From Pelagomonas calceolata (Eukaryota; Sar; Pelagophyceae; Pelagomonadales; Pelagomonadaceae), in the NCBI GenBank assembly GCA_918797485.1, contig CAKKNE010000006.1:1426001-1490000 (forward strand): a DNA stretch of 64,000 nt, given 5' to 3'. Positions 1 through 7,843 of the stretch are shown piece after piece. The translations under genes and the position numbers were made by a program. The notes beneath the pieces are model-generated. The model saw only the letters and a list, made by a program, of their open reading frames with translations, made no database searches and was not told the DNA's origin. Numbering within the stretch: the first letter of the stretch is position 1; each line of letters opens with the position of its first letter.

Positions 1-58
1 CTGCAACCCCGATCTCGCATCGCTTGCACGGTGACACATCACTGCAGTACTGGACGCG

Positions 59-2104
59 ATGCCAACACCACTACTCCTCCTCGCCCTGCAAGCCGCGGCC
101 CTGCTCGCGCCACTGCCGACGCGCAGGATAACGCGCTTGCAAGCCGCGAGCACGCGCCGCCGAGGCCTGCACCGGTCGCCGGATTTAGAGCAGGACGGCT
201 ATTTAGGAGTTGGAGACGGCCACGAGATCTACTATCAGGTAAAGACGCTCAAAAAGAAGTTTGGAGAACCGTTACCCACAGCGCTCTGGCTCCACGGCGG
301 CCCCGGCGCGGGCTGCTATCCGAACCACGCCCGCTTCTTCGACCCCGAGAAGTGGAGAGTAGTGTTGTTGGATCAAAGAGGCTGCGGCAAGTCGAAATAC
401 ACCGGAGAGTGCTGGGATGCTAATGACACGCCGCGCTTAGTCCATGATCTCGAGTTACTGCGGGCGCACCTCAACGTCACGACATGGGACTGCGTCCAGG
501 GCGGCTCCTGGGGCTCGACGCTCGCCTTAGCCTATGCCCAGTCCCACCCTTCTTCAGTGAGATCCCTCGTGCTGCGGGGCGTGTGTTTGATGCGACCCCT
601 CGAGATCGACTGGTTATTTTCACCGAACGGCGGCGCCGCGTCGTTGGCTCCGAAAGGTTTCGAAGCGTTTCGGAAGCACGTTTCACTAGAAGAGGGCTGC
701 GATGAGAGAGCCGTGCTGCACGCCTACTACGAGCGGTTTGCAGATCCGAAGACGCGGGACGCCGCAGCAAGAGCGTGGGCTAGCTGGGAGGGCGCCGCGT
801 CGTCGATCTCGCGACGGAGCGGCGTCGCCACCTTCTCTAAAGGGGAGTGGGCTTTTGAACATTCACCAGAGTATCAGGAGTACATGGCGAATAGAACGCG
901 CGACAAGGTCGCTTCACTAGCGAATCGGACGCAGTCGGAGGACTACTTCAACGGGACGACCGTGCCCGAGCTAGGGTCGACCGTCGATAAAGCGCTCCCA
1001 AAGCCAAAACGCCAGCCGGCCCAACAAATGCTCACGTGTGCGTATTCCGTGAAGAACGGCTTCCTGCATGAGGACTCGATACTCGGTTCGATCGACAAGA
1101 TAAGGGACATCCCCTGCATCGCGGTCCAGGGTTCAAATGATCCGATCTGCCCGCCGCGGACGGCGTATGATCTCCATAAGGCCTGGCCGGAGATGGAACT
1201 GGTGCTCGTGGCGGGCGGCGGCCACTCGCAGTACGACCCGGACGTGCAGCACGAACTGTTGGAGGCCACCGATAGGATGCACGGGAGGCTCGCCCCGCCG
1301 GCGCCGACGCCAAAGCGCGGCGGAGGACGCCCGTCGACGCGACTCTACGCGACGGCCCGCGACGACGACTTCTCAGCTCTGACGGCGACGAAAACGCGGT
1401 TCGTCCTCGTGCAGACGCGCCATCCGGGAAACGTCGGGGCGGCGGCGAGGGCGCTCTTGACGATGGGCTTCGACGAACTGGTTTTGGTTGACCCCGCGGA
1501 CCGCAAGATCCTAAATAGGCAGAAGGCTATTGATGGAGCGAGCGGCGCCCGCGGCATCCTAGAGAAGGCAAAAATCGAAGACAGCCTCGCCGCCGCTCTC
1601 GAAGGTTTTGATTTGCGTTGCGCGACCGGCATGCCAACGGACATGGCCCGGTCCCGCTCGACACGAGTCTTCCGCGAGCCCCGAGAATACTTCCAAGAGA
1701 TTGGCGAAGTCGGCTCCGTCGCGTTCGTCTTCGGCAACGAGCGCCTGGGCTTGGCCGAGGAGGACATGGCGCTCTGCGACGTCGTCCTAGGGATCCCGAC
1801 GAACCCCGACTTCGGGTCGCTCAACCTGGCGTCGGCCGTCCAGCTCGTCGCCTACGACTGGCGGCAGGCGCTGGGCGGGTTTCCCTCGCGACAGCGCGGC
1901 GGAGGACGCCCGTCGACGCGCCTCTACGCGTCACCTATTGACGATGACCCCGCCGCGCCCGAAGACCTCGAGACGCGAGCGCCGGCTCCGCCCGACACCA
2001 TCCTCGCCTGGCGCGAGAGCGCCCAGCACCGCATGGAGGAGCCCATGGCCGTCCCCACGGAGTCCCTCACGTTCACGGAGGTGGGCGAGGTGACGGTGAG
2101 CTAG
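59..2104 (+). CDS. Proline iminopeptidase-like hydrolase fused to TrmJ-type RNA methyltransferase
   Basis: 681 aa from an ATG at 59. Residues 1-35 are a hydrophobic stretch followed by basic residues, like a signal plus transit peptide. Residues about 45-415 are an S33 alpha/beta hydrolase of the proline iminopeptidase type: oxyanion motif HGGPGAG, DQRGCGKS, nucleophile elbow GGSWGS, and late acid and histidine in GSNDPICPP and GGGHSQYDP. Such enzymes release N-terminal proline from peptides. Residues about 442-620 are a SpoU/TrmJ-class SAM-dependent 2'-O-methyltransferase with HPGNVGAAARA, FGNERLGL and SLNLASAVQL, the three knot motifs; the family methylates tRNA or rRNA. A 12-residue GGGRPSTRLYA-type segment lies before and again after the methyltransferase. 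The frame is continuous, so this is either a real fusion or two adjoining genes without an intervening stop. Its stop overlaps that of a short minus-strand ORF. Confidence 0.85.
   Translation: MPTPLLLLALQAAALLAPLPTRRITRLQAASTRRRGLHRSPDLEQDGYLGVGDGHEIYYQVKTLKKKFGEPLPTALWLHGGPGAGCYPNHARFFDPEKWRVVLLDQRGCGKSKYTGECWDANDTPRLVHDLELLRAHLNVTTWDCVQGGSWGSTLALAYAQSHPSSVRSLVLRGVCLMRPLEIDWLFSPNGGAASLAPKGFEAFRKHVSLEEGCDERAVLHAYYERFADPKTRDAAARAWASWEGAASSISRRSGVATFSKGEWAFEHSPEYQEYMANRTRDKVASLANRTQSEDYFNGTTVPELGSTVDKALPKPKRQPAQQMLTCAYSVKNGFLHEDSILGSIDKIRDIPCIAVQGSNDPICPPRTAYDLHKAWPEMELVLVAGGGHSQYDPDVQHELLEATDRMHGRLAPPAPTPKRGGGRPSTRLYATARDDDFSALTATKTRFVLVQTRHPGNVGAAARALLTMGFDELVLVDPADRKILNRQKAIDGASGARGILEKAKIEDSLAAALEGFDLRCATGMPTDMARSRSTRVFREPREYFQEIGEVGSVAFVFGNERLGLAEEDMALCDVVLGIPTNPDFGSLNLASAVQLVAYDWRQALGGFPSRQRGGGRPSTRLYASPIDDDPAAPEDLETRAPAPPDTILAWRESAQHRMEEPMAVPTESLTFTEVGEVTVS
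1315..1351 (+). repeat. 37-bp direct repeat, copy 1 (RPSTRLYA coding)
   Basis: Nearly identical to 1894-1930, with one mismatch, in the same reading frame. Encodes RGGGRPSTRLYA just before the methyltransferase domain. The peptide resembles the end of an algal plastid leader, so it may be a relic of a transit peptide. Confidence 0.8.
1894..1930 (+). repeat. 37-bp direct repeat, copy 2 (RPSTRLYA coding)
   Basis: Second copy of the repeat at 1315-1351, placed after the methyltransferase domain and followed by a 60-residue acidic and proline-rich tail. Confidence 0.8.
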
Positions 2105-2232
2105 TAGCCTAAGTTGTATGTGTAGTTACACGAGCGGGCGAAATAGGCGATCTTGTCGTCGACGACTTCGTCGACGGCCTTCATGACCTTGTGGAAGCCG
2201 TGCCTGTGGGTGTACCGCTCGCGGCGCCTCAT
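2101..2232 (-). CDS. Short ORF, 43 aa, possible small gene or terminal exon
   Basis: Starts at an ATG (2232) and encodes 43 residues beginning MRRRERYTHRHGFHK and ending CNYTYNLGY. Its stop TAG lies at 2101-2103, inside the CTAG that also holds the stop of the plus-strand fusion gene at 2102-2104. The composition (basic N-terminus, mixed helical middle, aromatic end) looks like protein rather than chance, and the region between the fusion gene and the tRNA-Trp-like sequence is otherwise empty. I do not recognise the family. It could also be the last exon of a gene starting beyond the tRNA. Confidence 0.4.
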   Translation of the reverse strand: MRRRERYTHRHGFHKVMKAVDEVVDDKIAYFARSCNYTYNLGY

Positions 2233-2245
2233 CACTTGAGACTAG

Positions 2246-2320
2246 TGACCGATACGCGATTCGAACGCGTAACCTTCAGGACTGGAATCTGACGCGCTGC
2301 CGTAGGCGAAGATTTTGGTC
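2246..2320 (-). tRNA. tRNA-Trp(CCA)-like gene, imperfect acceptor stem
   Basis: On the minus strand the T-arm is perfect (ACGCG/CGCGT around TTCGAAT). The anticodon arm has loop TTCCAGT, giving anticodon CCA, with one mismatch at the base of the loop. The 3' acceptor strand ATCGGTC pairs with a 5' strand GACC..AAT only if two A bases are bulged, and one A-C mismatch remains. The D-arm has a 3-bp stem (CGC/GCG). It could be a working tRNA with an edited or bulged acceptor, or a pseudogene. It ends 34 bp before the ATG of the next gene. Confidence 0.6.
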
Positions 2321-2353
2321 GCGGAGGCCGAGGGGAATAATTTTCGGGGCCAA

Positions 2354-3073
2354 ATGATGGATGAGAGGTTTGAACGGTTTGACTCGTGCAGTCTGTGCGA
2401 GCAAAAGTACCACGGGGTTGTTTCGTGTGCGCTCGGGTGGGCGTGCTGGAAGACGTACGTGGGGCGACCGGAGGAGCACGGAGTTCGGATAGCCGCGATG
2501 AGGCTCCTTGGGAACGGTTTATACGAGGCAAGACACCATCAGGACGCATTGTCCGTGAAAGAGACCGAGTTGTCTATGCTGCGGCGCCTTGGCGCTCCAG
2601 AAACCATTATTCTCGCTGCGCAGGGCAATCTCGCGAACACGTATGCTCAAGTTGGACGGCTTGAACAGGCCTCACAGATGGAACGAGCTATATACCGCGG
2701 ACGTCTGAAGCTCAATGGCGAGGAACATGAAATGACTGCCGTAGCAGCCATCAACTATGCGTCGTCCCTTATTTTACTCAAGCGCTTTAGAGAAGCCAAA
2801 TCTCTACTGAGCAAGGCGACGCCAGTAGCGCGGCGCGCTCTCGGAGAAAATCATATACGGACGTTAGAACTGAGATGGAATTACGCCACGACGCTCCAAC
2901 ATGACGATGACGCCACGCTCGACGATCTCCGTGAGGCCGTGACGAAGCTGGAGGAGATTGAACCGATCGTTCGACGCGTGCTCGGCGGCGCGCACCCGAC
3001 CACAACGGGGATTGAAGACAATTTACGAATGGCGCGAGCCAAGCTTCTCAGGCTCGCGCAGAGTAAGAATTAA
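2354..3073 (+). CDS. TPR (kinesin light chain-like) protein, probably truncated family member
   Basis: 239 aa from the ATG at 2354; the frame is open further upstream but without an ATG. It begins with a Cys-containing segment (CSLCEQKYHGVVSCALGWACW) followed by three to four TPR helical hairpins of the kinesin light chain type: GNGLYEARHHQDAL, GNLANTYAQVGRLEQA, NYASSLILLKRFREA. These units form protein-interaction solenoids. From memory, this arrangement belongs to a large dispersed pelagophyte family in which full members carry an additional N-terminal domain; this copy lacks one and directly abuts the tRNA-Trp-like sequence, so it may be a 5'-truncated duplicate. Its stop is 1 bp from the stop of the convergent MEKHLA gene. 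Function unknown. Confidence 0.7.
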   Translation: MMDERFERFDSCSLCEQKYHGVVSCALGWACWKTYVGRPEEHGVRIAAMRLLGNGLYEARHHQDALSVKETELSMLRRLGAPETIILAAQGNLANTYAQVGRLEQASQMERAIYRGRLKLNGEEHEMTAVAAINYASSLILLKRFREAKSLLSKATPVARRALGENHIRTLELRWNYATTLQHDDDATLDDLREAVTKLEEIEPIVRRVLGGAHPTTTGIEDNLRMARAKLLRLAQSKN

Positions 3074-3074
3074 A

Positions 3075-3755
3075 CTACAGAAACTTACACCCACTCCTCC
3101 GAAACAGCGCCGCCTGGCCGACACGCTCCTCGCCCTGGTACACGTTCCAGACGTACGCGTCGCGCACCTCGAAGCGCCTGCCCGACGACGAGATGCGCAC
3201 GCCGCAGTAGTCGTCGACGTAGCCGTCCTCCGTGACCCTTCTCAATAGCTCGGCGCGCGCCTCGCGCTCGTCGGGTTCCGCGCTGAAGCGGGATGGGGTG
3301 GAGGTGAACGTCTCCCAGTCCATCTCCCACAGATCCAACGCCGCCTTCGACGCGTAATTAAACACGGGATCCTCCGCGCCGTCGTGCGAGACCACCACCA
3401 GATCGTCGGACGAGGCGACCGTCGAGCACTGGGCCGGCGACGCGTCGGGCGCCGGCAGGATGGCCGTGCCCGAGCACTTGCGCAGGCTCGAATCCAAGAG
3501 CCGCAGCCACTCGTGGTGCCAGAGGTTCGACGCGGCCGGCGGCCCGCCGGCCGTGAGGCGCCGCGCCGTCGAGTCCATTTGTTCAGGCTCGGCCGGCGAC
3601 TCCATCGCATTCAGATACGAGTCGGCCTTCCAGCAGCAGCCCTTGCGGCCGCCGAACTGGCCGCCCTCGCTGCCGCGGCGGACAGTGGTCGGTGCGACTG
3701 GTCGCCGCGGCGACACGAGCGCGGCGGCTACCTTTAGCAGCAGGAGAACCCGCAT
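3075..3755 (-). CDS. MEKHLA (PAS-like) domain protein, probably organelle-targeted
   Basis: 226 aa starting at an ATG. The N-terminus is hydrophobic then basic and hydroxylated (VLLLLKVAAALVSPRRPVAPTT), as in bipartite signal/transit leaders of complex plastids. Residues about 75-222 match the MEKHLA fold: WLRLLDSSLRKC, the PVFNYASKAALDLWEMDWE core and a C-terminal RRFEVRDAYVWNV strand. MEKHLA domains are PAS-related and occur in land plant HD-ZIP III factors and as stand-alone proteins in algae and cyanobacteria; their ligand is not settled. The gene shares an intergenic space with the HSF-GT25 gene, and the CTAG palindrome at 3949 lies 194 bp upstream of its start. Confidence 0.8.
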   Translation of the reverse strand: MRVLLLLKVAAALVSPRRPVAPTTVRRGSEGGQFGGRKGCCWKADSYLNAMESPAEPEQMDSTARRLTAGGPPAASNLWHHEWLRLLDSSLRKCSGTAILPAPDASPAQCSTVASSDDLVVVSHDGAEDPVFNYASKAALDLWEMDWETFTSTPSRFSAEPDEREARAELLRRVTEDGYVDDYCGVRISSSGRRFEVRDAYVWNVYQGEERVGQAALFRRSGCKFL

Positions 3756-4138
3756 TTATGCGTCGTCTCGCTGCTTACGAGCTCTGACAGCTTGTGGAGT
3801 GCAGGAGAGCTGGAGGCCTAGCGCAGCCGGCACAACGGATGAATGCAAGGCGGCCTGCGCGCTGGCACAGGCAACGTGGCGCCTCTTTATCACGCCCAGC
3901 TCGCTGTTATGAGCACAAATGCGCCGTGAAATGCACCCCAGGGTGCTTGCTAGTGTCTTACAGTCGCTAGGTCAGCTTGCGGAGCAGAGGAGCGTCGCTG
4001 GGAGCACAGCGCTGCTTTTAAGCACTCAATAAGCTGCCAGTGCTGTCATCGCTCTCACTGATCCAGTCGCATCACTGCCGCTCGCCCCACATCATGACTA
4101 GCCACAGCACCTAACACAGCACCTAACACAGCACTGGC
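3756..4138. other. Divergent intergenic region
   Basis: Holds the CTAG palindrome at 3949-3970. Just before the HSF-GT25 start there is a short direct repeat (ACAGCACCTAAC type, at about 4105-4135) in the presumed 5' leader. No gene seen. Confidence 0.6.
3949..3970 (+). promoter_or_regulatory. CTAG-TGTCTTACAG-CTAG palindrome-like element, site 1
   Basis: GCTAGTGTCTTACAG followed by TCGCTAG. It lies between divergent genes, 194 bp upstream of the MEKHLA start and 169 bp upstream of the HSF-GT25 start. Six other copies occur in the window. Read as a candidate bidirectional promoter element. Confidence 0.7.
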
Positions 4139-6985
4139 ATGGCAGAGGACAACATCCCGCCGACGCCGCCCGGCTTCCGCCCGCCGCCGCCCTGGGCCTT
4201 TGGTGGCGCACCAGCACAAAACTACTACGCGCCGCCGGCGCCGCCCGCGGAGAACGGCGAGCTTCAGCGGCTCCGGGCCGAGAACGCAAGCCTCAGACAA
4301 CAACAACAAAGCGGCGACGACGTCGAGAGCCGGCTGCGAGGCGAGTACCAGGACGTGATTGCGCAGTCGATGAGTAGGATAAAAAAGCTGCGAACGCAGA
4401 TCAAGGAGATGAGGGGCGAGCGCGACGCGGCGGTCGCCGAGTGCGACGCGCTGCGCAAGCGCAACGCCGCCCTGGAAACGGCGGCGGCAGCCACGAAGAA
4501 GAAACCCGCCGCGCGGAAACCGAAAGCCAAGCCGCCGCCGCCGCCCCCTACGCCAATCATCGCCGACGCGCCGCCGCCGGCGTCGACGCGGCGCGCCGGC
4601 GGCGTGCGCGTCGCGGCCGCGGCGCCGCGGCGGCCGCCGCCGGAGCTGGCTTTGGACGACGGGCTCGACGACGACATGGACGACGTGCTCGCGTCGTCGT
4701 CGGACGACGACGCCGCGGCGCCGGCGCCGCGCCGCGCGGCCGCCGAGAGCGGCGACTCGGACGACGACGGCGCGTCGGACGCGCGCTGCTCCGGGGCCGC
4801 GCCGTCGTCGCCGACGACGGTGGCCCAGTTCACGGCCACGCTCTACGAGATCCTGGGTGAGGACAAGTCGGAGGTGCACTGCCACTGGTCCGAAGACGGC
4901 GAGCGCGTCGTCTTCTTGGACTCGGACGCGTTCGCGCGCGACGTCTGCCCGCGCTACTTCCGCCACAGCAAGTGGACGAGCTTCTCGCGCATGCTGAACA
5001 TGTACGAGTTCCGCAAGATCTCGACGAGCCCGCGCAACGCCCGGTCCACGCGCCACGAGTTCGCCCACGAGTTCTTCACGCGCGACCGCAAGGATTTACT
5101 AAACCGCGTGCAGCGCAAGCGCCGCGCGTCGCCGTCGCGCAAGGAGCCCATGTCGCAGCAGTCCTCCGACGAGGACGACTTCGACGCGAAGTTTCCCGCG
5201 CGCAAGGGTGCGAAGCCACCGCCGCGCCGGCGCCGCGCCGTCGCCGAGAGCGACGACGACGAGGAGTCCGCTGATGCGGGCGGCGCCGAACGGCCGCCGC
5301 CGCGGAAGCGCCCCAAGCCGGACGCCGCCAAGCCGGAGCGGGAGGACGCGCAGGCCGTCGTGAAGAAACGGCTCGGCCTGAAGGGTGCCGCGGACGTCGC
5401 CGACGCGCACGCCTACTGTAGAGCTGTCCTGGCCGAGGACGCGGCGCCCGAAGCAGCTCTAGCCAAGCTCGCGCTCGGCGCGGCCTTCCGCGACCGGCGC
5501 TTCGCGCCCGTCGAGAAGAAGCAGCGGGACCACCAGCGGCGGCGCCACGCGAAGCAGGGCCAAGCCACGGAGACTCCGAAGCAGGAGGCGCGGCGCGTCG
5601 CGGCGGAGACGCGCGCCGCCTTTAGTACATGGACCGGGGCCCGTTTGTTAATAGAGCTGCTGGCGTGGGCGCGCGGCGTTGACGATGGCGGGAGAAAGGC
5701 CGCTTCATGTTTACTGGGTTTGTGTCGCATCGACTTGCACGCGCTCGCGTCGACGAACATTTTTGAGTTGCTGGCGAAGGCCGTGCTGTCGTGGGAGGCG
5801 TTCCGGTTCGCCCTGGACGAGGCGCAGCGGGCGGAGCTCGACGCGGCCGAGGCGTTCTGGGCCGCGAAGGCGCCGGCCGAGGCCTCCGACGTCGCGGTCG
5901 GCGCGTGCGGCGCGCTGTTCTTTTCTGCGACGTCTCCAAGAGACGCGCGGCGCCTGAGCTGTGAATTACTAAGACGGGGCGTCGACCGCGCGGCTATTAT
6001 TGAACAGGGCTGGCCGGCACCCCAAGAGGTTTCTGAGGATCGCGAGTGGGCCGCGGCCCGAGGCGATGGCAAGGATGTCCCGCGGTTGCTGGAAAAAGCT
6101 TTAGACGACGGCGACCTCCAGAAAGTGGCCGCTCTCGACCCGTCGCAGCTTGTTGAAATGTGTAGGGACAAGATACGAGACGTACCTGACATGATAGCGC
6201 GACGCGCGGCATGCATGAAGGCGGCGCCGGCGTTCCAGTTGATAAATCTGGATAGGAGCCCGGACCGGTTAGAACGGTTGCGCAAGCTCGCCCTCTTGCA
6301 CGGCTTAAATGTACAAAGGGTACAAGCCGTCGACGGCGCCTCGGATTTCATACCGGAGTGCGACGTCTGTAGATCATGGTCCAAGGAGGCGCGCGACATC
6401 AATACTAGGTACGACAGCCAGCGCGAGAAGCGGACCAAGGGCCCGCCGCCCGAACTGTCGCCGTCCGAACGGGCCATCGCCGCGTCGCATATTAAGTTAT
6501 GGCGCGCGTGTAGCGGTGATAGTATGACGTTCATCCTGGAGGACGACGTGGTCTTCGAGGCCGACTGTGCTTCTACAATAAAAGACCTCGTCGCCAAGGT
6601 GCCTATTCAATCGGCGTCTCTACTATTGCTGGGCTACTTCCACCGCGAAGAGAAGGATTTGTCGTTGGCCGACGAGACCGCGTTACTAGATTTCAAGCTG
6701 CCGCAGTACTTCTGGGGCGCCCACGCCTATGGGTTGACGGCCCCGGCCGCCAAAGTGCTCTTGAAACGGTTGCCCGTGGACTGCCCTATTGATGATTTTA
6801 TTGCCCAGGCCGTTAGGGAGGGCGTACTACACTGCTACGCGGCGCGCGCCAAGGTCGCGAAGCAGCGCACTCAAGATGTTTCGTTGGTGGTCCATTCTGG
6901 AAGGGCCAACCCCAACGTGACGCACAACCGGTCCAAAAAGATCTCCTACGATCATTGCGAGAGCTTGGGGGAGCGTGTATGTTGA
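4139..6985 (+). CDS. HSF-type DNA-binding domain fused to GT25-like glycosyltransferase
   Basis: 948 aa, one uninterrupted frame from ATG 4139. Residues 35-115 contain a heptad-rich coiled coil (LQRLRAENASLRQ onward), then an acidic, Ala/Pro-rich linker. Residues about 225-320 are a heat-shock-factor domain: FTATLYEIL, the VVFLDSDAFARDVCPRYF core and the recognition segment WTSFSRMLNMYEFRKI. Residues 330-690 are charged then helical, of unknown family. Residues about 700-948 resemble family 25 glycosyltransferases: FQLINLDRSPDRLERL, SPSERAIAASHIKLW, and ILEDDVVFE with the metal-binding acidic pair. HSFs are abundant stramenopile nuclear regulators, while GT25 enzymes usually act in the secretory pathway, so the fusion is paradoxical. 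Read-through of two genes, or a merged gene model lacking an unrecognised intron, is possible. Confidence 0.75.
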   Translation: MAEDNIPPTPPGFRPPPPWAFGGAPAQNYYAPPAPPAENGELQRLRAENASLRQQQQSGDDVESRLRGEYQDVIAQSMSRIKKLRTQIKEMRGERDAAVAECDALRKRNAALETAAAATKKKPAARKPKAKPPPPPPTPIIADAPPPASTRRAGGVRVAAAAPRRPPPELALDDGLDDDMDDVLASSSDDDAAAPAPRRAAAESGDSDDDGASDARCSGAAPSSPTTVAQFTATLYEILGEDKSEVHCHWSEDGERVVFLDSDAFARDVCPRYFRHSKWTSFSRMLNMYEFRKISTSPRNARSTRHEFAHEFFTRDRKDLLNRVQRKRRASPSRKEPMSQQSSDEDDFDAKFPARKGAKPPPRRRRAVAESDDDEESADAGGAERPPPRKRPKPDAAKPEREDAQAVVKKRLGLKGAADVADAHAYCRAVLAEDAAPEAALAKLALGAAFRDRRFAPVEKKQRDHQRRRHAKQGQATETPKQEARRVAAETRAAFSTWTGARLLIELLAWARGVDDGGRKAASCLLGLCRIDLHALASTNIFELLAKAVLSWEAFRFALDEAQRAELDAAEAFWAAKAPAEASDVAVGACGALFFSATSPRDARRLSCELLRRGVDRAAIIEQGWPAPQEVSEDREWAAARGDGKDVPRLLEKALDDGDLQKVAALDPSQLVEMCRDKIRDVPDMIARRAACMKAAPAFQLINLDRSPDRLERLRKLALLHGLNVQRVQAVDGASDFIPECDVCRSWSKEARDINTRYDSQREKRTKGPPPELSPSERAIAASHIKLWRACSGDSMTFILEDDVVFEADCASTIKDLVAKVPIQSASLLLLGYFHREEKDLSLADETALLDFKLPQYFWGAHAYGLTAPAAKVLLKRLPVDCPIDDFIAQAVREGVLHCYAARAKVAKQRTQDVSLVVHSGRANPNVTHNRSKKISYDHCESLGERVC

Positions 6986-6987
6986 AA

Positions 6988-7843
6988 CTATTCCTTATAT
7001 TCCTGGTAGCCGCCCGAGAGGCTCGAGGCGATCCTCTCGGCCGCCGCCGACAACGACAGACGCGCCCCATGCGTCGGCGCGTAGGTGCCGCAGTGGCCAC
7101 AACTTAGTTTGCACGCTTGCTGGGCCGTGCGGCCGTCCTCGCCGCGCACCTCGCACCTGTGCGCAATCACCCAGTGTGATTCAGCCGCGAATTTGATTTG
7201 TGCACTGCTTCGCACCGCGTTGGCGTAAATTCCGAGACCCAGTCGCAGTTTTTGGAAGGCTCGCCCGTCTTGTACCAGTCCTCGTCATCCTTATGCGGAC
7301 AGACCGTCGGTACTGCTGACGGTGCGTAGGGCGCCGCCGTCGGCGCGGCCGTCGGCAGGTCCGACGGCGCGGCCGTGGTCGGCTCGTAGGTCGGAATGCC
7401 AGACGGCACTGCCGTCGGCGCGAACGGGAAGCACTCTTCACCTGTGTGGAAATCAGAATTTTACGGCGCGTGCTGGATCGTCGCGTCAATCTCTACACGT
7501 CATCGACGCGACGCCTGCTCGATGGCGTGGCGATGCCGGTTCCTCACCGCTCGACCGAGCCAGGACGGCCGCGTCGTCGCCGAGAAATGACTTAGTGCAG
7601 AATTGTCGGGTACACCCGACGCACTGCCTGATTTCCACACAGCTCTTCACAGGCACGCGGGCACGCCTCCCGCGCGTCCCGCCCGTCGGCGCCGCGCACC
7701 GCACAGCGCGTCGGGATGAACTCGGCCACCCACGCGCAGTCCTTCCACGGCTCGTCCCCGTTCTTGACCCAGGTCGGGTCGTCGACGCACGTTTGGTCCT
7801 GACCGTAGGCCAAGGCGCACGTGATGAGAAGCGCGCGCCGCAT
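6988..7843 (-). CDS. Secreted protein with two Cys-rich repeat domains; three exons
   Basis: Exons 7651-7843, 7216-7441 and 6988-7156 (minus strand) splice to a 195-aa protein with no frame break. It has a signal peptide (MRRALLITCALAYG) and two homologous Cys-rich modules of about 50 residues: CVDDPTWVKNGDEPWKDC...RCAVRGADGRDAREACPRAC and VCPHKDDEDWYKTGEPSKNC...RCEVRGEDGRTAQQACKLSC. Both contain W-V-E-F-PTRC and A..AC...C patterns. They resemble ShK-like cysteine frameworks, but I cannot assign them firmly. The linker is Thr/Ala/Pro repeats (PTAAP). The protein is likely extracellular or in the wall. Intron 1 is an introner element with intact terminal repeats; intron 2 is 59 nt and flanked by GTGCGA on both sides. 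The CTAG palindrome at 8119 lies 276 bp upstream. Confidence 0.8.
7157..7215 (-). mobile_element. 59-nt intron, probable old introner element
   Basis: GT...AG intron on the minus strand. The donor GTGCGAA and the first bases of the next exon GTGCGAG form a target-duplication-like repeat. Ends are imperfectly inverted (CAGTGCACAAATC against GATTGCGCACAG). Removal restores PTRC-EVRG in the Cys-rich module. Confidence 0.7.
7442..7642 (-). mobile_element. Introner element with 15-bp perfect terminal inverted repeats
   Basis: 201-bp element bounded by CTGTGTGGAAATCAG at 7442-7456 and its exact reverse complement at 7628-7642. It is flanked by an 8-bp direct repeat, CTCTTCAC on the plus strand (7434-7441 and 7643-7650), i.e. 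GTGAAGAG on the coding strand. The intron removed is 7442-7650. The upstream duplicate supplies the GT donor, the element's end supplies the AG acceptor, and splicing leaves one copy of the target, giving RACEE-CFPF in frame. The core carries the CATCGACGCG...CGATGGCG inverted motif seen in other introns of the window. Confidence 0.9.

Noticed and set aside
1345-1824. Minus-strand ORF of 159 codons
   Set aside because: Antisense of the TrmJ domain, whose plus-strand motifs are unmistakable.
3949-3970. CTTACAG in the CTAG element as a spliced-leader acceptor
   Set aside because: The element occurs in both orientations between divergent genes and is bounded by CTAG half-sites; no pyrimidine tract precedes it, so trans-splicing is not supported.
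4055-5068. Long minus-strand ORF of 337 codons opposite the HSF domain
   Set aside because: Arg/Val-rich translation with no domain; it is the antisense shadow of the GC-rich HSF-GT25 gene.
5413-6597. Minus-strand ORF of 394 codons
   Set aside because: Antisense of the HSF-GT25 middle and GT domains; Ser/Ala-rich with no motif.
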